DNA of 64,000 nt from Ralstonia sp. RRA (GTDB lineage: Bacteria; Pseudomonadota; Gammaproteobacteria; Burkholderiales; Burkholderiaceae): positions 1,736,001 through 1,800,000 of the forward strand of contig NZ_CP146092.1 in NCBI RefSeq assembly GCF_037023145.1, in the 5' to 3' direction. Positions 28,523 through 36,479 of the stretch are shown here, one piece after another; position 1 is the first letter of the stretch; each line of letters opens with the position of its first letter. The notes under the pieces were generated by a model that saw nothing but the letters and a program-made list of their open reading frames with translations, was not told the DNA's origin and searched no databases. The position numbers and the translations under genes are program-made.

Positions 28523-28609
28523 TCAAGACTTTGCTGCTGGTGCATAGAGCAACGCGGCATGGTCATGCCCCCGCAGATCACGCTTGAACCAGACCACGGT
28601 GAACGTCAT
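28523..28609 (-). pseudogene. N-terminal stub of a lost photolyase/cryptochrome
   Basis: The reading frame gives MTFTVVWFKRDLRGHDHAAL followed by seven unrelated residues and a stop, 28 codons in all. FKRDLR-x-HDHA is the exact opening of the class of photolyases that begin TVVWFKRDLRVHDHA. The remaining 450 or so residues are absent. It lies 14 bases behind the lipocalin gene and 15 bases ahead of DUF2256 on the same strand, so a deletion removed a third photolyase gene from this operon. Confidence 0.75.
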
Positions 28610-28623
28610 CGCAGCACACCCAC

Positions 28624-29289
28624 TTATCTGGCTGGGACTGGGTCCTGACGTTCGTGCGACACCCAGATCAGCGCCGCGGTGTCGATGCCGAGCCCGCGCG
28701 CCCGCGCAACGACCGACTCGCGCTGCACCGGGTCAAGATGCTTGTCGCGCGCCAGGATCCAGCAGTAGCTGCGATCCGGCCCCACGACGAGCGCCCAACG
28801 GTAGTCGGGATCGAGTGCCGCCACGTGATAGCCGCCGTAGAAGGGCCCAAAGAACGAGACCTTCAAAGAGCCGGTGCTGTGATCCCCCGTGAACAAGGCC
28901 CTGCCGATCGCTTGCCGCCACATTCCGGTGGTGGGATCAAAGCCGCGGTTCACCACGCGCACGCTACCGTCAGGCTGCGACTCGTACGTTGCCGAAACAT
29001 CCGTCAAGCCGCGCTCGAACGCGTGATCCAGCCGCGCCTGCTCGTACCACCGGCCCTCATAGCGCTGGAGATCGAACGGTGCGACTGGGTAGATGCCCTG
29101 CGGAGGACTGATCGGAGCGCAGGCCGTCACCAAGACTCCGCAAGCCATCATCACGCCCAGCAGTTGCAAGCGCCCTCGGCGCCCTCGCGTTACCCCTGTC
29201 GACGGCGGCAGGTGTTTCCACAGACACCACCGGCACCACATGCGTTTGAACAGATGGATGATCCAAGAAGCGGTGCGATCGTCGTGCAT
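28624..29289 (-). CDS. lipocalin (Blc-like) lipoprotein 1
   Basis: This is an outer-membrane lipocalin. LGVMMACGVLVTACAP forms a lipoprotein signal with Cys as the acylation site. The barrel follows with DLQRYEGRWYEQARLDHAFERG, where GRWYE is the lipocalin GxW signature, and ALVVGPDRSYCWILAR. AAGGTGAG precedes the ATG at 29289, but that start leaves about 45 residues ahead of the hydrophobic core, so a shorter start is possible. It heads the minus-strand run that includes the photolyases. Blc proteins bind lysophospholipid or fatty acids, which suits a membrane-damage response. Confidence 0.88.
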   Translation of the reverse strand: MHDDRTASWIIHLFKRMWCRWCLWKHLPPSTGVTRGRRGRLQLLGVMMACGVLVTACAPISPPQGIYPVAPFDLQRYEGRWYEQARLDHAFERGLTDVSATYESQPDGSVRVVNRGFDPTTGMWRQAIGRALFTGDHSTGSLKVSFFGPFYGGYHVAALDPDYRWALVVGPDRSYCWILARDKHLDPVQRESVVARARGLGIDTAALIWVSHERQDPVPAR

Positions 29290-29618
29290 GTATCTCACCT
29301 TTTGCCTTGTCTGCTGGACGGCTCTGCCACCTGCGCCTCGGCACCAGGAGGGCACGCGTGGCCGCGCCAGCCGCCTTGAATTGCGACACCCAGATTCATG
29401 AAACGAACTCGGCCGATGGCATCAACGCTCGGCATTGCTGTGACGATGCCGTGGAGTATAGGGAAGCAAGGGGTTTGCTGCGCCCTGCTGGTTGCGAATT
29501 CGGCCACCAATATCAACGCATTCTCGACTCACGTGCCAGCCACACATTTCATCGCGCCAAAAGATTTTGTCTTCTGATGCATTCAGCCACTAGCCTCATG
29601 CTGTGATCAGGAGAGATC
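29290..29618. other. divergent control region, lipocalin/MerR
   Basis: These 330 bases separate the photolyase run from the MerR-SDR pair. No coding sequence is visible. It must hold divergent promoters. I looked for the GCATCC-N16-CGTATA promoter found elsewhere in the island and for TGTACA-type repeats and found neither. Confidence 0.4.
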
Positions 29619-30593
29619 GTGGGAAAGCACAACACCTCAATGGAGCCACGTCGCTATCGAAGCGGTGAAGCCGCCCGTCTGGCACGGATGCCCGCCGCCA
29701 CGTTGCGGATCTGGGAACGCCGATACGCAGTGGTCTCCCCCCCAAAGACCCCTTCAGGTCAACGTCTCTACTCAGACGACGACTTGCAGCGGCTGCGGTT
29801 GATCAAGACCCTCGTGGATCAAGGGCACCCCATCAGCGCAATCGCCGGCCTCGACTGGGAGGCACTGAAAGCACTCATGCTGTCACGGGAAAGCACACCG
29901 CCGGAGTTGCCCGAGACGCTCTCTCTCCTGGTCGTTGGCCCCGCAGACATGCCGAGCGCAGGATCGGCGTTTGGCAGCATGCGCATCTGCATGCGTGCCG
30001 GTTCCATCGAGGAAGCGTCCCAATACGCCGATACCGGGAAGACAGCGGATGCGCTGTTTGCCTCCGTCACTTCCCTGCATGTCGAGACGGTCGCACGCAT
30101 CGTGGCACTGGCAGAAGGCTTACATGCAAAAGCGGTTAGCGTGGTCTACGCATTCGGCACCCGTCGCGCAATTGAACTGGCGGGTCTTGCGGGAGTGCGC
30201 GCCATCGGCCAAGCCGACACGCAGGCCAGGCCCGCACAACTGATCGCCGAACTCGCTGACTGGGCGACGGCTCATCGACAGGCAGACATGCTGAATGCCG
30301 GCACCGGGCCGCGCGCGATGCGCCGGTTCGACGACAAAGCCCTTGCCACTCTCGCAGATATTTCGTCAGCCATTCAGTGCGAATGCCCACGGCATCTTGC
30401 CGAGCTTGTACTGCAACTCAGCGCGTTTCAACGCTACAGCGATGAGTGCAGATCGCAGTCGCCTGCTGATGCCCTGCTACACCACCGCCTTGGCACCGTC
30501 GCGAATCGCGCGGTGCAACTGCTCGAGACCGCCCTGGCAGAAATTGTGCGTCAGGAACGGTTGGTGAACCGCGCGCTGTCGCAGGCGGTTTGA
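29619..30593 (+). CDS. MerR-family regulator, LitR/CarH-paralogue type without B12 motif
   Basis: This is a 324-residue protein whose N-terminal MerR helix-turn-helix reads YRSGEAARLARMPAATLRIWERRYAVVSP. The long C-terminal part corresponds to the region that binds adenosylcobalamin in LitR and CarH, but no DxHxxG cobalamin motif is visible. It carries CECPRHLAELV near residue 260, shared with the second MerR protein of the window. The start is a GTG behind AGGAGAG. Such B12-less paralogues occur beside light-induced genes in Pseudomonas putida. It is divergent from the photolyase run and 34 bases ahead of an SDR gene. Confidence 0.85.
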   Translation: MGKHNTSMEPRRYRSGEAARLARMPAATLRIWERRYAVVSPPKTPSGQRLYSDDDLQRLRLIKTLVDQGHPISAIAGLDWEALKALMLSRESTPPELPETLSLLVVGPADMPSAGSAFGSMRICMRAGSIEEASQYADTGKTADALFASVTSLHVETVARIVALAEGLHAKAVSVVYAFGTRRAIELAGLAGVRAIGQADTQARPAQLIAELADWATAHRQADMLNAGTGPRAMRRFDDKALATLADISSAIQCECPRHLAELVLQLSAFQRYSDECRSQSPADALLHHRLGTVANRAVQLLETALAEIVRQERLVNRALSQAV

Positions 30594-30627
30594 GGGAATC
30601 GAGGTCGGAACGCGTGAGGAAGCATCC

Positions 30628-31380
30628 ATGGGATTTGTGTGGATTACAGGCGCCAGCGGCGCTGTCGGCAATGCCCTCGCGAGACGATTGAACCACGCAG
30701 GAACACCACTGGTCCTGACGGCGCGAAATCGGGAGAGACTGGAGACGCTTGCCGCTTCGCTTGCGTCGCCGGAGGTATTGGTTTGCCCCGCTGACACAAT
30801 CGACCGGAATAGCGCACAGCTTGCCCTCGAGGCCGGTATTGCACGGTTCGGTGCGCCCGAGGGACTGGCGCACTGTGTCGGGTCTATTGTCATCAGGCCG
30901 CTCCACCTGACGTCGGATGACGAACTCCAGCACGCACTCGATACCAACTTCGTCTCGGCGTGGAATGTGCTGCGCCTGTTCGTGCAGCAGGCCATCGCTC
31001 ACAAGACGTGGGCGAGCGCGGTGTTGATTGGTTCCGTCGCCGCGACGGCCGGTTTCCCGAACCATGAAGCCATTGCCAGTGCAAAGGCAGCGGTCGGTGC
31101 GCTTGCGCAGTCTGCGGCTGCGACGTACGCGGACCGTGGTATCCGCGTCAACTGCATTCATCCGGGGCTGACCACGTCAGCCATGTCAGCTCGCCTGACC
31201 GGTTCCCCAACAGTTGCAGAGCGACTTGCAAATGCCAACCCGCTGGGCCGACTCGGGCAAGGCGACGACACTGCGGCGCTTGCGGAATTCCTGCTCAGCG
31301 CCGCCGCCTCCTGGATCACTGGCCAGCAGATCGGCGTGGATGGCGGCCAGGGAAGGTTGCTCGTGCCGCCGAAATCATGA
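30628..31380 (+). CDS. short-chain dehydrogenase/reductase
   Basis: This 250-residue Rossmann enzyme has a TGASGAVGNALAR cofactor loop and a C-terminal GVDGGQG signature. The usual Tyr-x-x-x-Lys is not evident: the segment NHEAIASAKAAVGALAQSAA has a Lys but Ala-Ile where Tyr is expected. The catalytic Tyr may therefore be replaced, which is a point to check. It is probably co-transcribed with the MerR gene. SDRs of this sort recur in LitR-type light clusters. Confidence 0.85.
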   Translation: MGFVWITGASGAVGNALARRLNHAGTPLVLTARNRERLETLAASLASPEVLVCPADTIDRNSAQLALEAGIARFGAPEGLAHCVGSIVIRPLHLTSDDELQHALDTNFVSAWNVLRLFVQQAIAHKTWASAVLIGSVAATAGFPNHEAIASAKAAVGALAQSAAATYADRGIRVNCIHPGLTTSAMSARLTGSPTVAERLANANPLGRLGQGDDTAALAEFLLSAAASWITGQQIGVDGGQGRLLVPPKS

Positions 31381-31406
31381 GCGCGCTGGGCCGCCCGTAC
31401 CAAGCG

Positions 31407-32273
31407 CTACGCCTTGGAGATGAAGTCCGCCACGTCGGACAGCACCGGCCCAAGAAATTGCAGAGGCGGTGCGAGGGCTGCCACCAGCGTCTTGTGATCC
31501 AGGCGCGGGTAGACCTTGAGCGCAACCGGATGCCGATACTTCATCAATCGTTCGGCCAGGGAGAGCGTGTTGCGTCGCACGTCAACATAGGCATCATGCT
31601 CTCCGGTAAGTAAAAGCGCGGGTGGCTGCCAACGCTGATCCACATGAAACAACGGCTGGCTGTCTTGCGTTTCGTGCGGATGATTGAACACGGGCAGTAT
31701 GTCAGCCGTCTGGATCGGTAAGAAGTTATACGGGCCTGCCATTCCGATCCAGCCAGAAAGCGAATCGGTACGGATCCCCTGCGCCCCCAGCCAGCGCGAA
31801 TCCGTAGCCAGCATGGCCGCGTTGTAGGCACCCGCGCTATGGCCTGCGACGAACAGGCGTGCATCTGCGTAGCCCTGCTGCGCGAGCCAGCGCCGCGCGA
31901 AGGCCGTAGCAGCAGCACAGTCCTCCAGGAAGCCTGGATAGCTGACTTCCGGATACAGCCGATAGTCGGCCACCATGGAAATCGCACCGATCGCCGCCAG
32001 CGCCTCGCCGACAAAGGCGTAGTCCGTGCGTGCACCATCTCGCCAAGACCCGCCGTAAAAAAACACGATCGCGCGCGCGGGCCCCGCCACAGGTTGAACA
32101 GGTCGGTAGACATCCAGCTTCTGTCGTGGGTTATCGCCGTACGCCAACCCCAGCGTCGGAAGACTGGCGCCTGACTTGGATACCGCATTCAGAACATCCA
32201 AGCCGGAGCAGCCGGTCAGGCTTGATAGTGCCGCAGCCAGCCATGCTCGACGAGTCAGGCGGGTCATCGACAT
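31407..32273 (-). CDS. lipoprotein alpha/beta hydrolase (carboxylesterase-like)
   Basis: This is a 288-residue protein. An N-terminal Arg-rich signal and lipobox ending SLTGC predict export and lipidation, and LTRRAWLAA might also engage the Tat route. The hydrolase core shows FFYGGSWRDGAR (oxyanion region), GHSAGAYNA (nucleophile Ser) and a late PRLDHKTL (His). GGAG precedes the ATG. An ECF-type promoter copy lies 140 bases upstream, so it appears to belong to the local sigma regulon. Confidence 0.88.
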   Translation of the reverse strand: MSMTRLTRRAWLAAALSSLTGCSGLDVLNAVSKSGASLPTLGLAYGDNPRQKLDVYRPVQPVAGPARAIVFFYGGSWRDGARTDYAFVGEALAAIGAISMVADYRLYPEVSYPGFLEDCAAATAFARRWLAQQGYADARLFVAGHSAGAYNAAMLATDSRWLGAQGIRTDSLSGWIGMAGPYNFLPIQTADILPVFNHPHETQDSQPLFHVDQRWQPPALLLTGEHDAYVDVRRNTLSLAERLMKYRHPVALKVYPRLDHKTLVAALAPPLQFLGPVLSDVADFISKA

Positions 32274-32414
32274 GCGCGCTCCAATGCCAGGGCATGACAG
32301 CGCGTATTGCGCCCATTCAAACGTGCGCCGGTGTCAGGCCGTGGCCAATCAGCACGGCGGAAATTGAGCAGGATCACCATGAAAGTACGCGTGGAATCGT
32401 TGTGTCGTCTGGCA

Positions 32415-32442
32415 TATACGGTCCGCTTGCGTGGTTGGATGC
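32415..32442 (-). promoter_or_regulatory. ECF-type promoter P3 (lipoprotein hydrolase)
   Basis: On the minus strand GCATCC (32442-32437) and CGTATA (32420-32415) are separated by exactly 16 bases. The same pair with the same spacing occurs three more times within 10 kb. Transcription would begin near 32408, leaving a leader of about 135 bases. Confidence 0.75.
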
Positions 32443-32502
32443 AACCGCGCCTGCGCGTGCACCGTCGTCCACCCAGCACTTCTCAGGTGCGCGATTTATT
32501 TT

Positions 32503-32530
32503 GCATCCAGTCTCGCATGGCAGACGTATA
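32503..32530 (+). promoter_or_regulatory. ECF-type promoter P4 (globin operon)
   Basis: GCATCC (32503-32508), 16 bases, then CGTATA (32525-32530). It lies 75 bases upstream of the globin ATG and is divergent from P3. The match to the other copies is exact in both hexamers and in spacing. Confidence 0.78.
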
Positions 32531-32605
32531 TGGAATCAGCGCTGTGTAGCGATGGAAGGAAGCCGCGCAGTGCGCAATCGATACCCGACCAAAGGAGATT
32601 GATCC

Positions 32606-33196
32606 ATGAAGCGAGCACTGCTATTGGTTCTAACGTTGACGACCGCAACACTGAGTGCATGCGGAGGTGGCGACGACACACCCACGCCGATGGCATCGAT
32701 GGCATCGACGGCGTCAACAGCACAATTCCCCCAGAACGCCGACATGTGGTCGGGACTTGGCGGAGACGCCAGCGCACCGGCCGCCATTGCCAAGGTGGTC
32801 GACGACGCGGTGTCCGGGTTGCTTGCAGACCCCAAAGAAGCACCGTATTTCGCCAACCTCGGTCAGCCCGGACACGATACGGTGGGGCGTCTCAAGGCTT
32901 GCCTCAACCTCCAGTTCAAGGCGCTCTTTGGTGGCCCCTTCAGCTATCCAGGACAAGTCGCCGCGGACGGTGCCACGGTCATGTGTGACGACATGGCCAC
33001 GGCGCATTCTGATGTCGGCGTTCCCGGCTGCGTGTTCGACCAGTTCATCACCGATGCTGCCGCTGTCATGAAGACCGATGGCGTCCCGGATGGCTACATC
33101 TCCCGTGTGGCCCCCGTCCTCACGGGTCTCAAATCGGCCATCGTGTCGTCCATGCCTAAGTACCTGGGCCCGAATACCGCCCAGAACTGCCAATGA
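32606..33196 (+). CDS. truncated-hemoglobin-like lipoprotein
   Basis: This 196-residue protein begins with a lipoprotein signal (LTTATLSACGGG) and a Met/Ala/Ser/Thr linker, then a group-1 truncated-globin fold. LGGDASAPAAIAKVVDDAVSGLLADP matches the A-B helices, YFANLG the E-helix approach, FGGPFSYPG the turn before the F helix, and MATAHSDVGV the F helix with the presumed proximal His. Cysteines occur in the globin part (LKAC, MCDD, PGCVF). Globins of this group are normally cytoplasmic, so membrane anchoring outside is unusual. AAAGGAG precedes the ATG. The gene lies behind promoter P4 and overlaps the next gene (ATGA). Confidence 0.78.
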   Translation: MKRALLLVLTLTTATLSACGGGDDTPTPMASMASTASTAQFPQNADMWSGLGGDASAPAAIAKVVDDAVSGLLADPKEAPYFANLGQPGHDTVGRLKACLNLQFKALFGGPFSYPGQVAADGATVMCDDMATAHSDVGVPGCVFDQFITDAAAVMKTDGVPDGYISRVAPVLTGLKSAIVSSMPKYLGPNTAQNCQ

Positions 33197-33879
33197 ATCC
33201 GCGACGCCCGCTGCAACGGTACACCTTGCTCAGCGTTGCAGCGCTTACGGTCGCGATCGGTCTCGTTGGGGCAATGCACTTGAAGGCAGCTCGCCCTGTG
33301 CTCGCCATGCTTGGTGTCCCCTGCCCCGTCAACGACACCACGGCCGAGCAAGTCAGCGCGCTGCGTGCCAGCGGATTGGCGCATCTGCGGGCAGACCAGT
33401 TGGCGCCTGCACGACCGCTCCCAGGCGGGTTCGTGCTGGATGGCACGACTGCGGATGAGGCCGCTCGCTGGGCACACGAAAAGGGCGTCGCCTGCGATGC
33501 GGTCACGCACGGCTATCAGTATCTTCGCTGCCGCGGCGTTGACGCCTCTAAGCTCGGTCTTGCCGGCCCGCCCGTCAGCGAGTTGTGGCTCAGCTTCGGT
33601 CCAAGTGGCCATCTCATCGGTGTAGACGTCTACCGGCGGGGGATGAGCGCCAACGACACCGCCGCTGCCTGGGACGGCGCGACTCATGCGCTGCGCAACG
33701 CGCTCGGTGCACCAACCTCGACAGTGGGTAATGCATCACCGGCGGTATTGAGCGCATCACCTCTGCAAACGGCACGTTTGCAGTATCGATTCGCCGATTA
33801 CCTGGCGATCGTCACAGCCAGCAACCTTCCATACGCGGGGCTGGCAGTCAGGGAGCAGTACATGTCGTCTCGTCTTTGA
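33193..33879 (+). CDS. hypothetical membrane-anchored protein co-transcribed with the globin
   Basis: I do not recognise this 228-residue protein. It has one N-terminal membrane segment (YTLLSVAALTVAIGLVGAM), so most of it should face the periplasm. Four-base overlap with the globin gene shows coupling. The middle has GVACDAVTHGYQYLRCRGVD, with two cysteines that could form a disulfide, and ELWLSFGPSGHLIGVDVYRR, which looks like a beta-rich domain. An intrinsic terminator follows 33 bases after the stop. Confidence 0.75.
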   Translation: MNPRRPLQRYTLLSVAALTVAIGLVGAMHLKAARPVLAMLGVPCPVNDTTAEQVSALRASGLAHLRADQLAPARPLPGGFVLDGTTADEAARWAHEKGVACDAVTHGYQYLRCRGVDASKLGLAGPPVSELWLSFGPSGHLIGVDVYRRGMSANDTAAAWDGATHALRNALGAPTSTVGNASPAVLSASPLQTARLQYRFADYLAIVTASNLPYAGLAVREQYMSSRL

Positions 33880-33912
33880 TTTCCATTGAACGCGCCGGGG
33901 CTTCGCGTTACA

Positions 33913-33942
33913 CCTCCGTCCTAAGGGTCGGAGGTTTTTTTT
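33913..33942 (+). terminator. intrinsic terminator of the globin operon
   Basis: CCTCCG and CGGAGG pair around a ten-base loop and are followed by eight T residues, a textbook Rho-independent terminator just after the plus-strand operon. Confidence 0.85.
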
Positions 33943-33957
33943 GCCGCCAATAACGCA

Positions 33958-33981
33958 AAGGCCGGCAAATTTGCCGGCCTT
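33958..33981 (-). terminator. palindromic terminator of the sigma/anti-sigma genes
   Basis: A perfect 24-base palindrome made of AAGGCCGGCAAA and its complement lies 50 bases after the anti-sigma stop. On the minus strand it runs into TTTGCGTTATT, a weak T tail. Confidence 0.65.
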
Positions 33982-34030
33982 CACTTTCGCTGACTTCATC
34001 CGATCGCTGCTGGGACAATGCCAGTCAACG

Positions 34031-34753
34031 TTATGTGTCATGCATTGCGCCCTTGCCCACGATGGGACCGGTAGCCTGCCCTGTCGGAGACCCGCCTTTC
34101 GGCTCCAGCGAGACGGCGAGAATCGCACGCGCATTGAGCTTTGCAGCGTTTTCCCTCGACAGCGGAATCGACGTCGATCGGTCAGACGCGAACACGCCCA
34201 ACGATATCGGCTTGCTATTCTCAGGAATCAACCAGAGTTCCGTCGAGGCGCTCTCGGCAACCCGCAATGCAACGGCCGGCACTACGACAATCTCCCGCTT
34301 TGCCGTGTCGATCGTCATTGTCCAATGTGGCAAGCCATTCTCGTCGGTGATGGCCGCTGCAATGTAGGCCGGCTTCGCGTCAGGCGCTGTCGCGGTCGAT
34401 GAAAACAGAGAAAGGTTCAGCGCAACAGCCGTGACCGTCGCCAAGCTCGTTGCGAGCGCCACAGTGCGCCAGAGCCCAATACTGTTCCAGATCCGCCGCA
34501 CCAGCGGCTCAGGTGCGGGCGCTGGTGCGTGATCAACGTGGCCCAGATCGGCCTGGATCCGCTTCCATACGCGCGCAGGCGGCACCATGTCTACGGCGTC
34601 TTCTCCGAGGGGAGACAGGCGCGCCTCCCAGGCACTGACAGAGTCCCGCAAGGCAGCATCCTGATCCAGCGCACGCTCAAGCGCCTTGCGCTCCTGGCTG
34701 TCCAACAGCCCAAGAACGTACTCGGCGCAATCCAGATCGCGATCGAGCGTCAT
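34031..34753 (-). CDS. RskA-like transmembrane anti-sigma factor
   Basis: This 240-residue partner of the ECF sigma factor has a cytoplasmic N-terminal part with CAEYVLGLLDSQERKALERAL, typical of the RskA/anti-sigma-K group. One transmembrane helix lies at about residues 95-115 (TVALATSLATVTAVALNLSLF). The periplasmic RskA domain carries STELWLIPENSKPISLGVF and ILAVSLEPKGGSPTGQATGPI. The start overlaps the sigma stop (ATGA). Signal-dependent release of the sigma factor is expected. Confidence 0.9.
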   Translation of the reverse strand: MTLDRDLDCAEYVLGLLDSQERKALERALDQDAALRDSVSAWEARLSPLGEDAVDMVPPARVWKRIQADLGHVDHAPAPAPEPLVRRIWNSIGLWRTVALATSLATVTAVALNLSLFSSTATAPDAKPAYIAAAITDENGLPHWTMTIDTAKREIVVVPAVALRVAESASTELWLIPENSKPISLGVFASDRSTSIPLSRENAAKLNARAILAVSLEPKGGSPTGQATGPIVGKGAMHDT

Positions 34754-35355
34754 GGCTGTTGCTCCAGGCACGTCTTCAACTGCAGCAGACTGCGCCGCAC
34801 CCAACTCTTCATCGTACCGATGGGCACGCTCAGTCGCGCTGCGAGATCTGGGTAGCTCGCGCCCGTATAAAACGCTTCGACGATCACGCCTCGCTGCCGC
34901 GCTTCAAGCTTTTGAATACACCCCTCCAGACGCCGGCGCTCCTGAGTCATGCCCGCCGCCTCCGGCGGCGTCGCTTGCTCGTCGATGATGTGCGTCCAGT
35001 CAGTCTCTTCTCCTGCTGTCTCGCGAGCCTGACGAAGGCGATCGATCGCCTTGTTTCTCGCCAGCGAAATCAGCCACGTCATAGCCGTACCTCGGCCAGG
35101 ATCAAATTGATCGGCGCGTTGCCAGATGGCGACATAGATTTCCTGGAGCACGTCCTCCGCTTCCCCCGAGCTGCGAAGAATGCCGTACGCGAGCGAATAG
35201 AGTTTGGGCGACGTGAGGGTGTAAAGCTCGGCAAAGGCTGAGCGGCTGCCTTCTGCGGTCTGCTTGAGGAGTTGAACTAAATGTTCCCGACCACCATTCT
35301 GGCGCGCAGATATTGAGTCCTCGGACTCGAGCAGAGATGCTCCGACAACGTGCAT
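34750..35355 (-). CDS. ECF sigma factor (SigK/RpoE-like)
   Basis: This is a sigma-70 family protein of about 200 residues with region 2 (AFAELYTLTSPKLYSLAYGILRSSGEAEDVLQEIYVAIW, and TAMTWLISLARNKAIDRLR) and region 4 (LEARQRGVIVEAFYTGASYPDLAARLSVPIGTMKSWVRR). Region 4 should read the -35 element. I take the ATG at 35355 as start. A further in-frame ATG at 35460 has a better ribosome site (GAGAGGA) but would add 35 residues unlike the family. It follows fasciclin on the same strand and is coupled to the anti-sigma gene. It is my candidate reader of the GCATCC-N16-CGTATA promoters. Confidence 0.92.
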   Translation of the reverse strand: MHVVGASLLESEDSISARQNGGREHLVQLLKQTAEGSRSAFAELYTLTSPKLYSLAYGILRSSGEAEDVLQEIYVAIWQRADQFDPGRGTAMTWLISLARNKAIDRLRQARETAGEETDWTHIIDEQATPPEAAGMTQERRRLEGCIQKLEARQRGVIVEAFYTGASYPDLAARLSVPIGTMKSWVRRSLLQLKTCLEQQP

Positions 35356-35489
35356 AAGATTTCGCGTGCCTCGGTTGCCCGCAACAGGATGCGACAAAGG
35401 TATACCAACCGCATCGCTCGCGCAACGAACGCCCTGAGCATAGCGAAGTGTGGATGGCATGCCGTTCCTCTCATCACCGTTCGAACACG

Positions 35490-35511
35490 CGCGGGGGCAC
35501 ACGCCCCCGCG
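35490..35511 (-). terminator. hairpin between fasciclin and sigma genes
   Basis: CGCGGGGGC and GCCCCCGCG pair perfectly around the loop ACAC, 14 bases after the fasciclin stop. There is no T-run, so it may only reduce read-through into the sigma gene or protect the upstream message. Confidence 0.5.
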
Positions 35512-35525
35512 TTGTACGAGACCGA

Positions 35526-36110
35526 TTACGGCAGGAGCACCTTGTCCACAACGTGAATCACGCCGTTCGATTGGTACACATTGCCGATCGTCACGGTGGC
35601 GACACCGCCCTTGTCGTCAGTGACAAACAGGTTATTACCCTTCTGCATGACGGTGAGTGCATCCCCCTCAACGGTCTTGAGAGTGGCTTTGCCACCGCCA
35701 TCCGAGACTGCCTTCATGAGGTCCTGCGCAGAGAGCCGGCCGGGTACGACGTGATAGGTCAGCACTTTGACCAAGGTCGACTTGCTCTCGGGCTTCAGCA
35801 GGTTGTCGACCGTGCCTGCAGGCAGCGCCGCGAACGCTTCGTTCGTTGGTGCAAACACGGTAAACGGCCCCGGCCCAGACAGCGTATCGACCAGCCCGCC
35901 CGCCTTCACGGCGGCCACGAGCGTCGTGTGATCCTTCGAATTCACAGCGTTCTGAACGATGTTCTTGGACGGATACATCGGCGCCCCGCCCACCATCACG
36001 GTCGCTTCGCCGTCACCCATGGCGGCCGCTGCTACGGCAGCATAGCCGCCAGACAAGATTGCGAGAGAAAGCAGAACACCAGACAACCCAGTCAATTGAT
36101 GCTTTTTCAT
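35526..36110 (-). CDS. secreted fasciclin-domain protein
   Basis: This 194-residue protein has a signal peptide (GVLLSLAILSGGYAAVAAAA) and one FAS1 domain. The two FAS1 signatures appear as GPFTVFAPTNEAFAAL (H1) and YHVVPGRLSAQDL followed by GVIHVVDKVLLP (H2). It is probably periplasmic. GAGG precedes the ATG at 36110. Promoter P1 lies 44 bases upstream. Fasciclin genes are often adjacent to ECF/anti-sigma pairs and belong to their regulons. Confidence 0.93.
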   Translation of the reverse strand: MKKHQLTGLSGVLLSLAILSGGYAAVAAAAMGDGEATVMVGGAPMYPSKNIVQNAVNSKDHTTLVAAVKAGGLVDTLSGPGPFTVFAPTNEAFAALPAGTVDNLLKPESKSTLVKVLTYHVVPGRLSAQDLMKAVSDGGGKATLKTVEGDALTVMQKGNNLFVTDDKGGVATVTIGNVYQSNGVIHVVDKVLLP

Positions 36111-36153
36111 TGTTGACCTCAATCGTGGCGCTTCGCAACGTGGAAGCAACCTA

Positions 36154-36181
36154 TATACGTGAGGAACTCGCCGGTGGATGC
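36154..36181 (-). promoter_or_regulatory. ECF-type promoter P1 (fasciclin, perhaps sigma operon)
   Basis: On the minus strand GCATCC (36181-36176) and CGTATA (36159-36154) are 16 bases apart. The surrounding bases also match promoter P2: both read ACC(G/T)GCGAGTT after the -35 and GTTGC or TTGC after the -10. It likely drives fasciclin and, by read-through, the sigma and anti-sigma genes. Confidence 0.82.
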
Positions 36182-36479
36182 ATTGCTTGATCGCGCAGCA
36201 ACGCAAACGCTGGTTGTGCTGGATTGAAATGGCTTTGCGTCAGAAAAATTGCGCGGCAGATGTCTCGCGCGCGTTGAGTACTGAATAGAGTACGAAGTCA
36301 TCGCTCAGCATCGGATTCATCGGCAACTGCGTCCGCAAGCCCGGAAAAATGCCTGGATGCAAGTAGAAGGTTTGACCTTTGAACGATGCAAACGTGATGT
36401 CAGACGTTGATCGCGCCAACACGCTCGAGAATGCAGCAGCTTGACGCTCCACCCACTCCATTGCATGCACCTTTGCGAT

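Larger units (their letters stand above)
32274..32605. other. divergent intergenic region with two ECF-type promoters
   Basis: This gap between the lipoprotein hydrolase and the globin gene contains two copies of GCATCC-N16-CGTATA pointing outward, one for each gene. A 37-codon reading frame starting at about 32377 on the minus strand ends in ATGA overlapping the third codon of the hydrolase. It may be a leader but has no visible ribosome site. Confidence 0.6.

Noticed and set aside
28350..28526. 59-residue N-terminal extension of the DASH cryptochrome
   Set aside because: It is the out-of-frame shadow of the DUF2256 gene, and homology begins exactly at the TTG.
35356..35460. Sigma gene starting at 35460, and an ECF promoter before the sigma gene
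   Set aside because: The added residues are unlike ECF proteins. CATCC occurs there but without CGTATA at 16 bases, so no promoter copy is claimed.
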